A stretch of 64,000 nt of DNA, from the NCBI GenBank assembly GCA_028819005.1, contig JAPPMP010000024.1, forward strand, positions 16,903 to 80,902. The letters run 5' to 3'. A model generated the notes under the pieces. That model had not been told where the DNA came from and did not search any database. It saw only the letters and a list, made by a program, of their open reading frames with translations. Shown here in pieces: positions 16,904 through 26,018 of the stretch. This stretch comes from Acidimicrobiaceae bacterium (GTDB lineage: Bacteria; Actinomycetota; Acidimicrobiia; Acidimicrobiales; Aldehydirespiratoraceae). The position numbers were made by a program, and so were the translations under genes. The stretch's first letter is position 1; each line of letters starts with the position of its first letter.

Positions 16904-17667
16904 CGTTTCCCGAACTCGTGAGGCTGCCCTTCGACGCGGACGAAGGCTACGGGTCGCGGGCGCGCATCGGTCTTATCGTCTTGCAGAGCGATCAGACCAT
17001 CGAAGTCGAAGCTCGAATGCTCGATATCGACCGCGTGGAGTTCTATCACTCGCGAATTCCCAACGATGTTGAGGTGACGCCCGAGACGCTGATCGACATG
17101 GAACAACGTTTGCCGACCGCCGCGGGGCTGCTGCCTGCGGATTTCGGCTTCGAAGCCATCGGTTACGGTTGCACGTCGGCCGCCGCTCTGATCGGAGAAG
17201 CCGGCGTCACCGCAGGCATCCAGGCGGCTCACCCCGGCACGACCTGCACCAACCCGATCACCGCGGCCGTCGCAGCGTTCCGTTCTCTGAGGGCCAAGCG
17301 AATCGCCGTGCTGACTCCCTACACCGCGGACGTCACGGCGCCGATCGTCGACTGCTTCGCCGCCGCGGGGCTTGCGGTCGCCGCTCTCGGCTCTTTTCTG
17401 GAGCCGAGCGATCTCATCGTTGCTCGAATCTCCGAAGCGTCGATCTGCGACGGGGTCTGCGCCGTCGCGGGCGAGCACAGCGATGCGGTTTTCGTATCGT
17501 GTACCAGCCTGCGTGTGCTCGAGCGTGTCGCTGAGATCGAAGACGACGTGGGCGTTCCCGTTGTGTCCAGCAACATGGCCCTGTTCTGGCACCTGCTCCG
17601 CCTATCAGGGATCGAAGACGAGTTGGACGGATACGGCCAACTGTTCAAACAACAGATTCTGCGCTGA
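16900..17667 (+). CDS. Asp/Glu racemase-family (maleate isomerase/arylmalonate decarboxylase-like)
   Basis: 255 residues from a GTG overlapping the PhyH stop (GTGA). The two catalytic cysteines of the superfamily are at C91 (GYGCTSAAALIGE) and C201 (FVSCTSLRVLERV). AVLTPYTADVTAPIVDCF is typical of maleate cis-trans isomerases, arylmalonate decarboxylases and EutA-like proteins. It may isomerise or decarboxylate an acid made by the other two enzymes of the operon. The track's other frames here are shadows. Confidence 0.8.
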   Translation: MTFPELVRLPFDADEGYGSRARIGLIVLQSDQTIEVEARMLDIDRVEFYHSRIPNDVEVTPETLIDMEQRLPTAAGLLPADFGFEAIGYGCTSAAALIGEAGVTAGIQAAHPGTTCTNPITAAVAAFRSLRAKRIAVLTPYTADVTAPIVDCFAAAGLAVAALGSFLEPSDLIVARISEASICDGVCAVAGEHSDAVFVSCTSLRVLERVAEIEDDVGVPVVSSNMALFWHLLRLSGIEDELDGYGQLFKQQILR

Positions 17668-17766
17668 CAGCCGGCCGGTCCAGCCGATCTGCCCACTGGT
17701 CTCCCTGCTCGGCGGGTTCTGTTGCCTGCGATCCTTGGAAGTGAATGGGCAATTCGCCCGAGCTTG

Positions 17767-17964
17767 AGGGGCCCGCAAACAGGCAGAGGATTTCGGTGTG
17801 CGAACGGCTTGATTTGCAGGACCGCGCCCAGAGCGGCCCGTCCGCTCCCGAGCGGCCGGTGACGCCGCCTCGCCCACCCAGTCGACCTCGGGGAGGCCCG
17901 TCCGCGCCCGAGCGGCCGGTGAGCGCAGCGAACAAGAGCGGGAGTGGAGCGAAGCGAACCAAGA
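17767..17964 (+). repeat. dispersed repeat, copy A
   Basis: This segment shares several blocks with the reverse complement of 52925-53045: GGCCCGCA, ACAGGCAGAGG, GCGAACGGCTTGA, CCCGAGCGGCCGGTGA and GCGCAGCGAACAAGAGCG, and then GTGGAGCGAAGCGA. Copy A carries an internal duplication of GGCCCGTCCGC...GCGGCCGGTGA. It fills most of the gap between the racemase and pfk. The bases 17668-17766 hold nothing recognised. Confidence 0.75.
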
Positions 17965-18103
17965 ATTCGTCGCCGCCACGGGCTATCGAACGTTCACCTC
18001 GCTCAATCCCGCTGCCGAGGAGATCATAGGCGAGGCGTCCGCCGCAACGATCAGCGACGCCTGGCTAGCCATCCGCTCACTCGATTCGCTGACTGGGGCT
18101 TGA
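17963..18103 (+). pseudogene. possible C-terminal gene remnant beside the repeat
   Basis: An open frame without a start runs from the end of the repeat to a TGA at 18101-18103 and would encode EFVAATGYRTFTSLNPAAEE, then IIGEASAATISDAWLAIRSL. The composition looks like real protein, unlike the repeat itself, but I cannot name the family. It may be the tail of a gene cut by the repeat. Confidence 0.3.
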
Positions 18104-18117
18104 GTATCGTTGTTCGG

Positions 18118-19266
18118 TCAGTATAGGAACATCGGCTTGCCGGCGACGCTGCGAAGCAGCGGCCGGTACTGCTCGGCGTCGTAGAGTTCGCTGACGTCCA
18201 CCCGTCTGGCGCCTTCTCCGGTGACAGAAACCGAAACGTTCGTGTAAACCCCGCCCTGCAATGCGACCATCCGTCCCGAAACCCCTTCAAGGGCCAGATT
18301 CGAGGCCATCACCGCGTAGTTGGAAGCGACCATGAGATCGAGGCTGTCCGGGCGTCCCGAACGCATCAGGTAGGCGAGCTCTTGAAGAATGATGCCCTCG
18401 CCTGTGCGTTCGTTGAGCAGGGCGCCAGTCGTTGCACCGATTCCCCCGAGCTTGCGATGCCCGTACGCATCTGCTTCGCCCGACAGATGGATCTCGCCGC
18501 CTTCGATGGATGCGCCCTCGGAAACGGTGACCATCGCATAGTTCGACGGGTTGTCGGCCTTGTCCTTCGCCACCAGGTCTGCCAGCTTGTCGATATTGAA
18601 CGGAACCTCTGAGATCAAAGCGCGGTCTACTCCGGCGAGATAGGCGGTGATCAACGACGTCTCGCCCGAATACCGCCCGAACAGCTCGATCACCGCGATC
18701 CGCTCGTGCGAGCCGGTGCTGGTTCGCAGATTGTGTATGAACTCGACTCCCCGGCTGACGGCGGTGGAGAAACCGATGCAGTAGTCGGTTCCGTGCACAT
18801 CGTTGTCCATCGTCTTCGGAATAGCGATGACGGGCACTCCTTCGTTGTGCATTCGCAGGGCGTAGGACAGTGTGTCGTCGCCGCCGATCGCTATCAGCGC
18901 GTCGACCCTGAGCGCTTCCAGCACCGCGACAGCGTTCGGCGTCAGATCGTGGGGTCCATCGCCCTCGTGCCCAGAGCGCAGGAACGGAGGGACATCCGCG
19001 CCGGCGACCCGCCCGGGGTTCGAGCGGGAAGTGTGCAGGAAGGTACCGCCGGTGCGGTCGATCTTGCGGACGACTCCCGGCGTCAAGACCATTGTGTTCT
19101 CCGCAAGCGAGGCCTCGTCATCGGGATCCGCGTTCACCAGCCCGCCCCAGCCGCGGCGGATGCCGACCACCTCCGATCCGCTGTCGCAGATCCGGTTCAC
19201 TGCAGTCTTGAGACAGGGATTCAGCCCCGGGACGTCACCACCGCCCGTTAAGACCGCGACTTTCAT
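18118..19266 (-). CDS. 6-phosphofructokinase, probably PPi-dependent
   Basis: 382 residues. It starts [19 protein letters not shown] (phosphofructokinase glycine loop), with [12 protein letters not shown] at 126-137 and the catalytic PKTMDND at 150-156. ATP-dependent enzymes have GGDGS and PGTIDND at these places; Asp in GGDDT and Lys in PKT are the marks of pyrophosphate-dependent enzymes. It phosphorylates fructose 6-phosphate, reversibly if PPi is used, which would allow both glycolysis and gluconeogenesis toward glycogen. It is divergent from glgB and its promoter region is shared. Confidence 0.85.
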   Translation of the reverse strand: MKVAVLTGGGDVPGLNPCLKTAVNRICDSGSEVVGIRRGWGGLVNADPDDEASLAENTMVLTPGVVRKIDRTGGTFLHTSRSNPGRVAGADVPPFLRSGHEGDGPHDLTPNAVAVLEALRVDALIAIGGDDTLSYALRMHNEGVPVIAIPKTMDNDVHGTDYCIGFSTAVSRGVEFIHNLRTSTGSHERIAVIELFGRYSGETSLITAYLAGVDRALISEVPFNIDKLADLVAKDKADNPSNYAMVTVSEGASIEGGEIHLSGEADAYGHRKLGGIGATTGALLNERTGEGIILQELAYLMRSGRPDSLDLMVASNYAVMASNLALEGVSGRMVALQGGVYTNVSVSVTGEGARRVDVSELYDAEQYRPLLRSVAGKPMFLY

Positions 19267-19326
19267 CTGACTACCTCCCGAACCCCGAGCGTGGACGACA
19301 ACCGAAGCATGTTATCTTCGCCTGTG

Positions 19327-19401
19327 ATGCCCCTCGCAGAAACGCCCAGGTCGGATCTCTTGTCGAGACTCGAATGCTCCTGCGCAGAGCTGATTTCATG
19401 A
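19327..19401 (+). CDS. possible 24-residue leader peptide of glgB
   Basis: ATG at 19327 opens a 24-codon frame (PLAETPRSDLLSRLECSCAE ending LIS) whose TGA overlaps the glgB ATG at 19398 in an ATGA. A TATCTT hexamer ends 8 bases before its start, suggesting a leaderless transcript. If translated, it would deliver ribosomes to glgB, which lacks a clear ribosome site. It is too short for the track, and no homology can be judged. Confidence 0.4.
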   Translation: MPLAETPRSDLLSRLECSCAELIS

Positions 19402-21281
19402 GCGGGCCCGTCCGAGACTTCACCTCCGACGACGCCTGGTCTTTCAACGGTGGAACGCACGTGTCCGCATATGAAGTACTCGGCGCCCATCGCGCAGGTG
19501 GTTCGGCCACGTTTCGGGTCTGGGCCCCGAGCGCTCGCACCGTGCATGTCATAGGCGACTTCAACGATTGGCAGACGGACAACGAATATGCGCTTGACCC
19601 GGACCCCTCTGGGGTTTGGCGAGGGAGTTTCGCGGTCGAAACAGGTCAGCGTTACAAATACCGGATTCAACCGGCGCAAGGCGGTGCTTTCGACAAGGCT
19701 GACCCGTTCGGCTTCTCATTCGAGGAAGCCCCGGGAACAGCATCGATCATATGTGACCTCGACTACGACTGGGGAGACGGGGACTGGATGACCGACCGCG
19801 GACCGCGTCTAGCCCTCGACGCGCCGGTTTCGATCTATGAACTGCACCTCGGTTCTTGGCGTTACGAACCTGGCGGGTACCGCGCCATCGGCAAACAGTT
19901 GGCCGAGTACGCGGCTGAGATGGGTTTCACCCATGTCGAGTTGCTGCCGGTCACAGAGCATCCCTTCTATGGCTCCTGGGGATACCAGACAACCGGGTAC
20001 TTTGCACCGACCGCCCGATACGGCAGCCCGGTCGATTTCATGGCCATGGTCGATGTGCTGCACCAGTCTGGAATCGGCGTGATCCTCGATTGGGCGCCGT
20101 CGCACTTCCCGACCGATGCACACGGCCTGGCAACCTTCGACGGCTCCCACCTATTCGAACACGCAGACCCTCGAATGGGGTTTCACCCGGACTGGAACAG
20201 CTGCATCTTCAACTACGACCGCAACGAGGTCCGCAGCTTTCTCCTCTCAAGCGCCCATTTCTGGGCTCGCCTGTACCACGTGGACGCAATCCGGGTCGAC
20301 GCGGTTGCCTCAATGCTGTACCGCGACTACTCGCGCGCCGAGGGGGAATGGATCCCCAACGAACACGGGGGAAACGAGAACCTCGGGGCGGTGAGATTCC
20401 TGCAGGAGCTCAACCGGTCGCTGTACGACAAGCACCCCGGCATCCAGGTCATCGCCGAAGAATCGACGGCGTGGCGTGGCGTCACTACGCCTGTCGATCA
20501 GGGCGGCCTCGGTTTCGGATACAAATGGGACATGGGTTGGATGCACGACACCCTCCAGTACATGTCGCGCGAACCTGTCCACCGCCGCTACCACCACGAT
20601 GAATTGACCTTCCGAGCCGCGTATCAAGGCTCAGAGAACTTTTTGGTGCCGCTCTCCCATGACGAGGTGGTTCACGGCAAGGGCTCGCTGCTGGCGAAAA
20701 TGCCCGGAGACGAATGGCAAAAACTTGCAAATCTGCGGCTATTGCTGGGGTATCAGTGGACCGTCCCCGGCAAGAAATTGCTGTTCATGGGATCCGAGTT
20801 CGCGGCGTCCGCGGAGTGGAACCACGAATCCGAACTGGACTGGCCCAGCCTCGCCGATCCGAACAAAGCGCGCCTGAAGGATTTTGTGGCGACTCTCAAC
20901 GACGTCTACCGCTCCCATCCGGCACTGTGGCGGGGGGACTGCGCGGCCGACGGTTTCGCCTGGGTCATCGGCGACGACTGCTCCAACAGCGTGTACGCCT
21001 ATCTGCGTACCGCACTCGACGCGGCGCCAGTTCTCGTGGTCGCCAACTTCACACCTGTTCCCCATGAGCAATATCGGATCGGGACGCCATTTGCCGGCAC
21101 GTGGATCCCGCTGCTCGACTCCGACGCTGTCGGGTTCGGCGGCAGCGGCGTCATCAACTCAGACCGCGAGACCGAACCGGCGCCAAGCCACGGACGGCAG
21201 CAGTCGATCGAGGTCAGGCTCGGACCGCTCGCCCTCAGCCTGTTCACCCTCGACGCCGGCAACGGCCAACCCCAGGAGTAG
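19398..21281 (+). CDS. glgB: 1,4-alpha-glucan branching enzyme
   Basis: 627 residues from ATG 19398 (the track's 19374 is possible). An N-terminal carbohydrate-binding domain (TFRVWAPSARTVHVIGDFND) precedes the GH13 catalytic barrel, with GYFAPTARYG, the nucleophile in DAIRVDAVASMLYRDY, the acid/base Glu in VIAEESTAW and PLSHDEVVHGKGSL. It transfers chains to make alpha-1,6 branches in glycogen. It is the first gene of a glycogen locus and probably coupled to the small leader frame. glgC follows 4 bases later. Confidence 0.95.
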   Translation: MSGPVRDFTSDDAWSFNGGTHVSAYEVLGAHRAGGSATFRVWAPSARTVHVIGDFNDWQTDNEYALDPDPSGVWRGSFAVETGQRYKYRIQPAQGGAFDKADPFGFSFEEAPGTASIICDLDYDWGDGDWMTDRGPRLALDAPVSIYELHLGSWRYEPGGYRAIGKQLAEYAAEMGFTHVELLPVTEHPFYGSWGYQTTGYFAPTARYGSPVDFMAMVDVLHQSGIGVILDWAPSHFPTDAHGLATFDGSHLFEHADPRMGFHPDWNSCIFNYDRNEVRSFLLSSAHFWARLYHVDAIRVDAVASMLYRDYSRAEGEWIPNEHGGNENLGAVRFLQELNRSLYDKHPGIQVIAEESTAWRGVTTPVDQGGLGFGYKWDMGWMHDTLQYMSREPVHRRYHHDELTFRAAYQGSENFLVPLSHDEVVHGKGSLLAKMPGDEWQKLANLRLLLGYQWTVPGKKLLFMGSEFAASAEWNHESELDWPSLADPNKARLKDFVATLNDVYRSHPALWRGDCAADGFAWVIGDDCSNSVYAYLRTALDAAPVLVVANFTPVPHEQYRIGTPFAGTWIPLLDSDAVGFGGSGVINSDRETEPAPSHGRQQSIEVRLGPLALSLFTLDAGNGQPQE

Positions 21282-21285
21282 TCCC

Positions 21286-22533
21286 GTGCATCGACAAGAC
21301 CGTCGCCCGAAGGTTCTCAGCGTCATCCTCGCCGGCGGTGAAGGCAAACGGCTGGCGCCGCTGACCCTTGATCGGGCAAAACCAGCGGTGCCATTCGGCG
21401 GGCACTACCGGCTCATCGACTTCCCGCTCTCCAATCTGGCCAACGGCGGCTATCGCAAGATCGTTGTGTTGACCCAGTACAAGAGCCACAGCCTCGACGT
21501 CCACCTGTCTCTCACCTGGCGTTTGAGCGCGGTGTTGGGCAACTACGTCACCTCGGTGCCGGCCCAGATGCGTCAAGGCCCGCGATGGTTCCTGGGTTCA
21601 GCCGACGCCCTGTTCCAGAATCTGAACCTGATCGACGACGAGAAACCCGACTATGTCTTTGTGTTCGGGGCTGATCACATCTACCGGATCGACCCGGTGC
21701 AGATGCTGGAGCACCACATTGATTCTGGGGCCGGCGTGACGGTGGCTGGGATAAGAGTTCCCCGTGACGAATCCACCCAGTTCGGCGTGATCAAGAGAGG
21801 CAGCGCCTCAATCATCACGGAGTTCCTCGAAAAACCGGAAATCGATCAGGTCCAAGGGCTGGACGACGACCCGGAAAGCATCCTGGCTTCAATGGGCAAC
21901 TATGTATTCACTGCTGACAGCCTGGTCGAGCTGCTGCACGAGAACGCGCGAGCCGAGACGACTGGTCATGATGTGGGCGGAGACTTGATCCCGATGATGG
22001 TTGCCAAGGGCGAGGCCTCGGTTTACGACTTCACCCAGAATCGCGTTCCAGGGCAGATCGGCCGCCCGCACTATTGGCGCGATGTCGGAACCATAGACAG
22101 CTACTACGAGGCGCACATGGACCTGGTCGGCCACAACCCGGCCTTCGATCTCTACAACAGCGACTGGCCGATCTACACCTTGGGCCGCACTCTTCCGCCT
22201 GCCAAGATCGACGACCACGGCGAATATGGGCCCTCCGATGTGCGGCGTTCGATAATCAGCAACGGCGCAATAGTGGCAGGGGCATGTGTTCGCGACTCAG
22301 TCCTGTCACCCGACGTCGCTGTCGCGGCGGGCGCGGTGGTCGAGAATTCGGTGCTGTTGGACGGAGTGAAGATCGGTGAAGGCGCCGCGGTGAGCCGTGT
22401 GGTCCTCGACAAGAACGTTGTCGTGCCTCCAGGTCTCACGCTGGGTCACGAGCTTGAACACGACCGCGAGCACTACACCGTGTCTGAGGGCGGGGTAGTG
22501 GTCTTGGCCAAGAGTCAAACGGTCGTTGCTTGA
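21286..22533 (+). CDS. glgC: glucose-1-phosphate adenylyltransferase
   Basis: 415 residues from a GTG with AGGAG 7 bases upstream; the track frame runs on 5' into glgB. Nucleotidyltransferase motif ILAGGEGKRLAPLT, then KPAVPFGGHYRLIDFPLSN, FVFGADHIYRID and the sugar-phosphate lysine region FLEKPEID. The C-terminal left-handed beta-helix (VAAGAVVENSVLLDGVKIGE) is present. It makes ADP-glucose from glucose 1-phosphate and ATP, the controlled step of bacterial glycogen synthesis. It is convergent with glgA, with 9 bases between stops. Confidence 0.96.
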   Translation: MHRQDRRPKVLSVILAGGEGKRLAPLTLDRAKPAVPFGGHYRLIDFPLSNLANGGYRKIVVLTQYKSHSLDVHLSLTWRLSAVLGNYVTSVPAQMRQGPRWFLGSADALFQNLNLIDDEKPDYVFVFGADHIYRIDPVQMLEHHIDSGAGVTVAGIRVPRDESTQFGVIKRGSASIITEFLEKPEIDQVQGLDDDPESILASMGNYVFTADSLVELLHENARAETTGHDVGGDLIPMMVAKGEASVYDFTQNRVPGQIGRPHYWRDVGTIDSYYEAHMDLVGHNPAFDLYNSDWPIYTLGRTLPPAKIDDHGEYGPSDVRRSIISNGAIVAGACVRDSVLSPDVAVAAGAVVENSVLLDGVKIGEGAAVSRVVLDKNVVVPPGLTLGHELEHDREHYTVSEGGVVVLAKSQTVVA

Positions 22534-22542
22534 GCGAGGCGA

Positions 22543-23922
22543 TCAGGCGTGTCGATCGAGCAGTTCCTGATACAGCTCGATGTGTTGAGAAGCAGGCTCG
22601 TCCCATGACCAGTCAATGGTCATAGCGCGAGTCTGGATGGAGCGTCGACGATTCGCGTTGCGCAAGGATCGAACCCCCCGGTGGATGCCGTCAACGATCC
22701 CGCTGACGCTCACATCGGTGACGAAGCCGGTTCCCTCCTTGTGCTCATCAGCGTCGACAACAGTGTCGTGCAAGCCGCCGACATCGGTGACCACCGGCAA
22801 CGATCCGTAGTTCATTGCTTGCATCTGCGCAAGACCGCACGGCTCGAATCGGCTGGGCATCACGAACAGGTCCGATCCGGCGAACAATGCGTGGCCCAGC
22901 GAGACGTCGTACCCCTCGGTGAAGAACACAAGCTCGGGGTGCTCGATGGCTAGGTCGTGAAGAGCCGCAGCCAAGGCCGCGTCTCCAGCGCCCAACACGG
23001 CGAGACGGGCGGGGAAGCGGTCGAGATAGCGCGAGGCCTCAATCAGCAGGTCGATCCCCTTCTGCTCGACCAGACGAGTGACCGTGGCCACGATCGGAGG
23101 CTTGGGCTCTGACCAACCAGCGAGTTTCAAGAGGTGGTCACGACAGATTTCACGTCCCAACATGTCGTCCGCGTCGAACTGAGCCGCGATCTGGGGGTCC
23201 GAGGCAGGATTCCAAATTTCGGCGTCGATCCCGTTGCGGATCCCGACGAGACGGTCGCCGGCAGCTTGGAGGCGCTCATGCAGGCCCATGCCGCCCTCGG
23301 GAGTGAGGATCTCGCGTGCGTAGTTGGGGCTGACAGCGATGACCCGGTCGGCCAGGGCGATCGCCCCTGCCAGAGGGTTGCTTCCCTCATACCAGCTGAA
23401 GTGGTGCGTCCCGACCGAAAGGTGTTCGAGCCAACTGCGAGACGCGTAGCCCTGATAACCGAGGGTGTGAATAGTGAGCACCGTAGGCGGGGGATCGACG
23501 AGCATTCCCAAGGCGGCTGCGCTGTGCCAGTCGTTGAGATGCAGGATGTCGGGTTCTCTGCGTTCTGCGAGTCTCGCGATCGCGGCTGAGAATGCCATGA
23601 AGCGATGATCGTTGTCGGGCCAACCTTGCCCGTTCTCGTCTATGTACGGGTGGGGGCGAGCCATGCCGGCCACGTCGATCAGGGAGAGCTGCCCAGCGCT
23701 GCGATGGCGACCGCTCCGGACCCGGATGTCTCCGGTCCACCAGGGGGACTCGAGTTCCGTTTCAGCCTGCTTTTCAAGTCTCACATCACCGTAGTCGGGG
23801 AGCACGACTTCAACTTCAACTCCCTTGTCGCGAAGAGTCCGAACGAGGCCGCTGACGGCCTCGGCCAGCCCGCCCACCCGCGCGACCGGGGCCATCTCCG
23901 CAGCGGCCAGCAGCACCTTCAT
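22543..23922 (-). CDS. glgA: glycogen synthase-type glycosyltransferase (GT5)
   Basis: 459 residues from ATG 23922, which has GAGGGA upstream and overlaps the glgX stop (ATGA); the track start is 12 residues too early. GT5 features: KVLLAAAEMAPVARVGGLAE at the N-terminus, LHLNDWHSAAAL, VSPNYAREILTPEGG, IRNGIDAEIWNPASD, and PSRFEPCGLAQMQAMNYGSL with the Glu of the retaining mechanism. The family's KVGGL lysine is Arg here (ARVGGL). It adds glucose from ADP-glucose to alpha-1,4-glucan. Confidence 0.9.
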   Translation of the reverse strand: MKVLLAAAEMAPVARVGGLAEAVSGLVRTLRDKGVEVEVVLPDYGDVRLEKQAETELESPWWTGDIRVRSGRHRSAGQLSLIDVAGMARPHPYIDENGQGWPDNDHRFMAFSAAIARLAERREPDILHLNDWHSAAALGMLVDPPPTVLTIHTLGYQGYASRSWLEHLSVGTHHFSWYEGSNPLAGAIALADRVIAVSPNYAREILTPEGGMGLHERLQAAGDRLVGIRNGIDAEIWNPASDPQIAAQFDADDMLGREICRDHLLKLAGWSEPKPPIVATVTRLVEQKGIDLLIEASRYLDRFPARLAVLGAGDAALAAALHDLAIEHPELVFFTEGYDVSLGHALFAGSDLFVMPSRFEPCGLAQMQAMNYGSLPVVTDVGGLHDTVVDADEHKEGTGFVTDVSVSGIVDGIHRGVRSLRNANRRRSIQTRAMTIDWSWDEPASQHIELYQELLDRHA

Positions 23923-26018
23923 CTCGGTCCCTCTCTGCGGAGCAGCATCAGCGCCCACGCGTCGACACTGATCTTGGAACTCGTCCGGAACGATGCGCGA
24001 CGAGCGTTGTCGGCGGTGTCGATCTCAAGATTCCACTGCCAACTGCCGAAACGGGAGGAGAGCGTGAAGTCGACCGCTTCGGAACTGGCGTTGAGCAGCA
24101 TCAAGAAACTGTCGTCCACGATCCGTTCACCTTGCGACCCGGCCGCAGTGATTGCCTCGCCGTTCAAGAACACCGCCACCGAACGGGCATGAGCGGCATG
24201 CCAGTCATTATATGCCATCTCAGAGCCTTTTGGTGTGAACCAGATCATGTCGTCAATCTCGGCGCCGCTGACGGGTTCGCCTTTGAACCAACGCCTGCGT
24301 CGGAATACGGGATGAGTCGACCTCAAAGAAATCAATTTCCGGGTGAAGGAGAGAAATTCAGCATCGACGCGGTGCCAGTCATACCAGGAGACCTCGTTGT
24401 CCTGGGCGTAGGCGTTGTTGTTGCCGCCTTGGCTTCGGCCGAGTTCGTCGCCTCCCAACAGCATGGGAACGCCTTGCGAAAGCAGCAGGGTTGCGAGCAT
24501 CGATCGCCTTCTCGTGTCGCGGACTTGCAGGACCGACTGGTCCTCGGTCGGCCCCTCGACTCCTGAGTTCCAAGAACGGTTGTGGCTCTCCCCGTCGCGG
24601 TTGTCCTCGCCGTTGGCTTCGTTGTGTTTGTGGTCGTAGGAGACGAGGTCGGCCAGTGTGAAACCGTCGTGGGCGGTGATGAAGTTGATGCTTGCTGAAG
24701 GGCGCCGCCCCGAAACCGCGTACAGGTCGGAACTGCCGGTGAGGCGGGTTGCGAGGTCGGGCAGGCTCTCTTGTCCGCTGCGCCAGTATTCCCGCACATC
24801 GTCGCGATATCTGGCGTTCCACTCCGACCACTTCGGCGGGAAGCCGCCGACTTGGTAACCATCCGGCCCGACGTCCCAGGGTTCGGCGATGAGCTTCACC
24901 TGATTGATGACAGGGTCCTGATGAATGAGATCGAAGAAGGAGGAGAGGCGATCGGCCTGATACAGGCTCCTGGCCAGAGCGGGAGCGAGGTCGAAGCGGA
25001 AACCGTCGACGTGCATGTCGAGCACCCAGTAGCGAAGACTGTCCATCATCATCTGGAGAGACTGGGAGTTCCCCATGTTCAAGGTGTTGCCGGTGCCGGT
25101 GAAGTCTGCGTAATGACGCGGTTCGGCGGGATCGAGATGGTAGTAGCAGCGGTTGTCGAGACCCTTGAAGGACAAGGAGGGGCCCAGATGGCTGCCTTCA
25201 GCGCTGTGGTTGTAGACCACGTCGAGAATCACTTCGATGCCCGCTTGGTGGAGTGTCTTGACCATCGCTTTGAACTCGACGACCTGGCCACCGGTGTCAC
25301 CGCCGGCTGAGTAGGGCCCGTGCGGAGCGAAGAAACCCAACGTGTTGTAACCCCAGTAGTTGCTCAAGCCCTGCTTGGTGAGTGCATGTTCTGAAACGAA
25401 GTGGTGAACCGGCAACAGTTCGACCGCGGTGACTCCCAACGACAACAGATGCCCAAGCACCGGATCCGAGACCATGCCCGCATAGGTGCCCCTCAGATCC
25501 TCGGGAACATCGGGATGGGCGATTGAGATTCCTCGCACGTGAGTCTCGTAGATGACCGTGCGATGCAGCGGAGTGTGGGGAGGTGCATCGTCCTGCCAGT
25601 CGAAGGCGGGATCGACGACCACTGAGTTGGGCATGAACGGCGCGCTGTCCACAAGATCGGGGGAATCGTGGTCCTCCTGTTCGAAGGCGTAGACCTCAGG
25701 CCCCCAACGGACGTCGCCGGTTATCGCCTTGGCATAGGGGTCGATCAACAGCTTTGCGGGATTGCACCAGGCCCCCCTGTCCGGTTCCCAAGGGCCGTGG
25801 ACCCGGAATCCATAGCGTTGACCGGGTTCGACTCCCGGAACATAGCCATGGTGAACGAACGCCGTTGCCTCGGGCAGTTCCAAGCGCCGTTCCTGTCCGT
25901 CGGGGGAGAGAAGGCAGACTTCAACCCGCTCTGCCATCTCCGAGTAGACTGCGAAGTTGGTTCCTCGGCCGTCGAAAGTCGCGCCTAGCGGGTAGAGGCG
26001 ACCGGGCCACACAGTCAC
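23919..26018 (-). CDS. glgX: glycogen debranching enzyme
   Basis: 699 residues from a GTG overlapping the glgP stop (GTGA). This start gives the family-typical VTVWPGRLYPLGATFDGRGT; the track adds 44 residues lying inside glgP. There is a CBM48 domain and then a GH13 isoamylase-type barrel with VILDVVYNHSAEGS, the nucleophile in MHVDGFRFDLAPAL, the acid/base Glu in KLIAEPWDVG and FITAHDGFTLADLV. It removes alpha-1,6 branches from phosphorylase limit dextrins. Together with glgP and glgA it forms a minus-strand operon. Confidence 0.95.
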   Translation of the reverse strand: MTVWPGRLYPLGATFDGRGTNFAVYSEMAERVEVCLLSPDGQERRLELPEATAFVHHGYVPGVEPGQRYGFRVHGPWEPDRGAWCNPAKLLIDPYAKAITGDVRWGPEVYAFEQEDHDSPDLVDSAPFMPNSVVVDPAFDWQDDAPPHTPLHRTVIYETHVRGISIAHPDVPEDLRGTYAGMVSDPVLGHLLSLGVTAVELLPVHHFVSEHALTKQGLSNYWGYNTLGFFAPHGPYSAGGDTGGQVVEFKAMVKTLHQAGIEVILDVVYNHSAEGSHLGPSLSFKGLDNRCYYHLDPAEPRHYADFTGTGNTLNMGNSQSLQMMMDSLRYWVLDMHVDGFRFDLAPALARSLYQADRLSSFFDLIHQDPVINQVKLIAEPWDVGPDGYQVGGFPPKWSEWNARYRDDVREYWRSGQESLPDLATRLTGSSDLYAVSGRRPSASINFITAHDGFTLADLVSYDHKHNEANGEDNRDGESHNRSWNSGVEGPTEDQSVLQVRDTRRRSMLATLLLSQGVPMLLGGDELGRSQGGNNNAYAQDNEVSWYDWHRVDAEFLSFTRKLISLRSTHPVFRRRRWFKGEPVSGAEIDDMIWFTPKGSEMAYNDWHAAHARSVAVFLNGEAITAAGSQGERIVDDSFLMLLNASSEAVDFTLSSRFGSWQWNLEIDTADNARRASFRTSSKISVDAWALMLLRREGPR

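Noticed and set aside
17745-18029. 94-residue ORF, and the similar minus-strand ORF at 52789-52971
   Set aside because: Their shared peptide (SAANKS..GAKR) comes from the dispersed DNA repeat; low-complexity composition and differing surroundings argue against real proteins.
20884-21285. 5' extension of the glgC frame
   Set aside because: It overlaps glgB, while a GTG with a good ribosome site at 21286 starts the family-typical protein.
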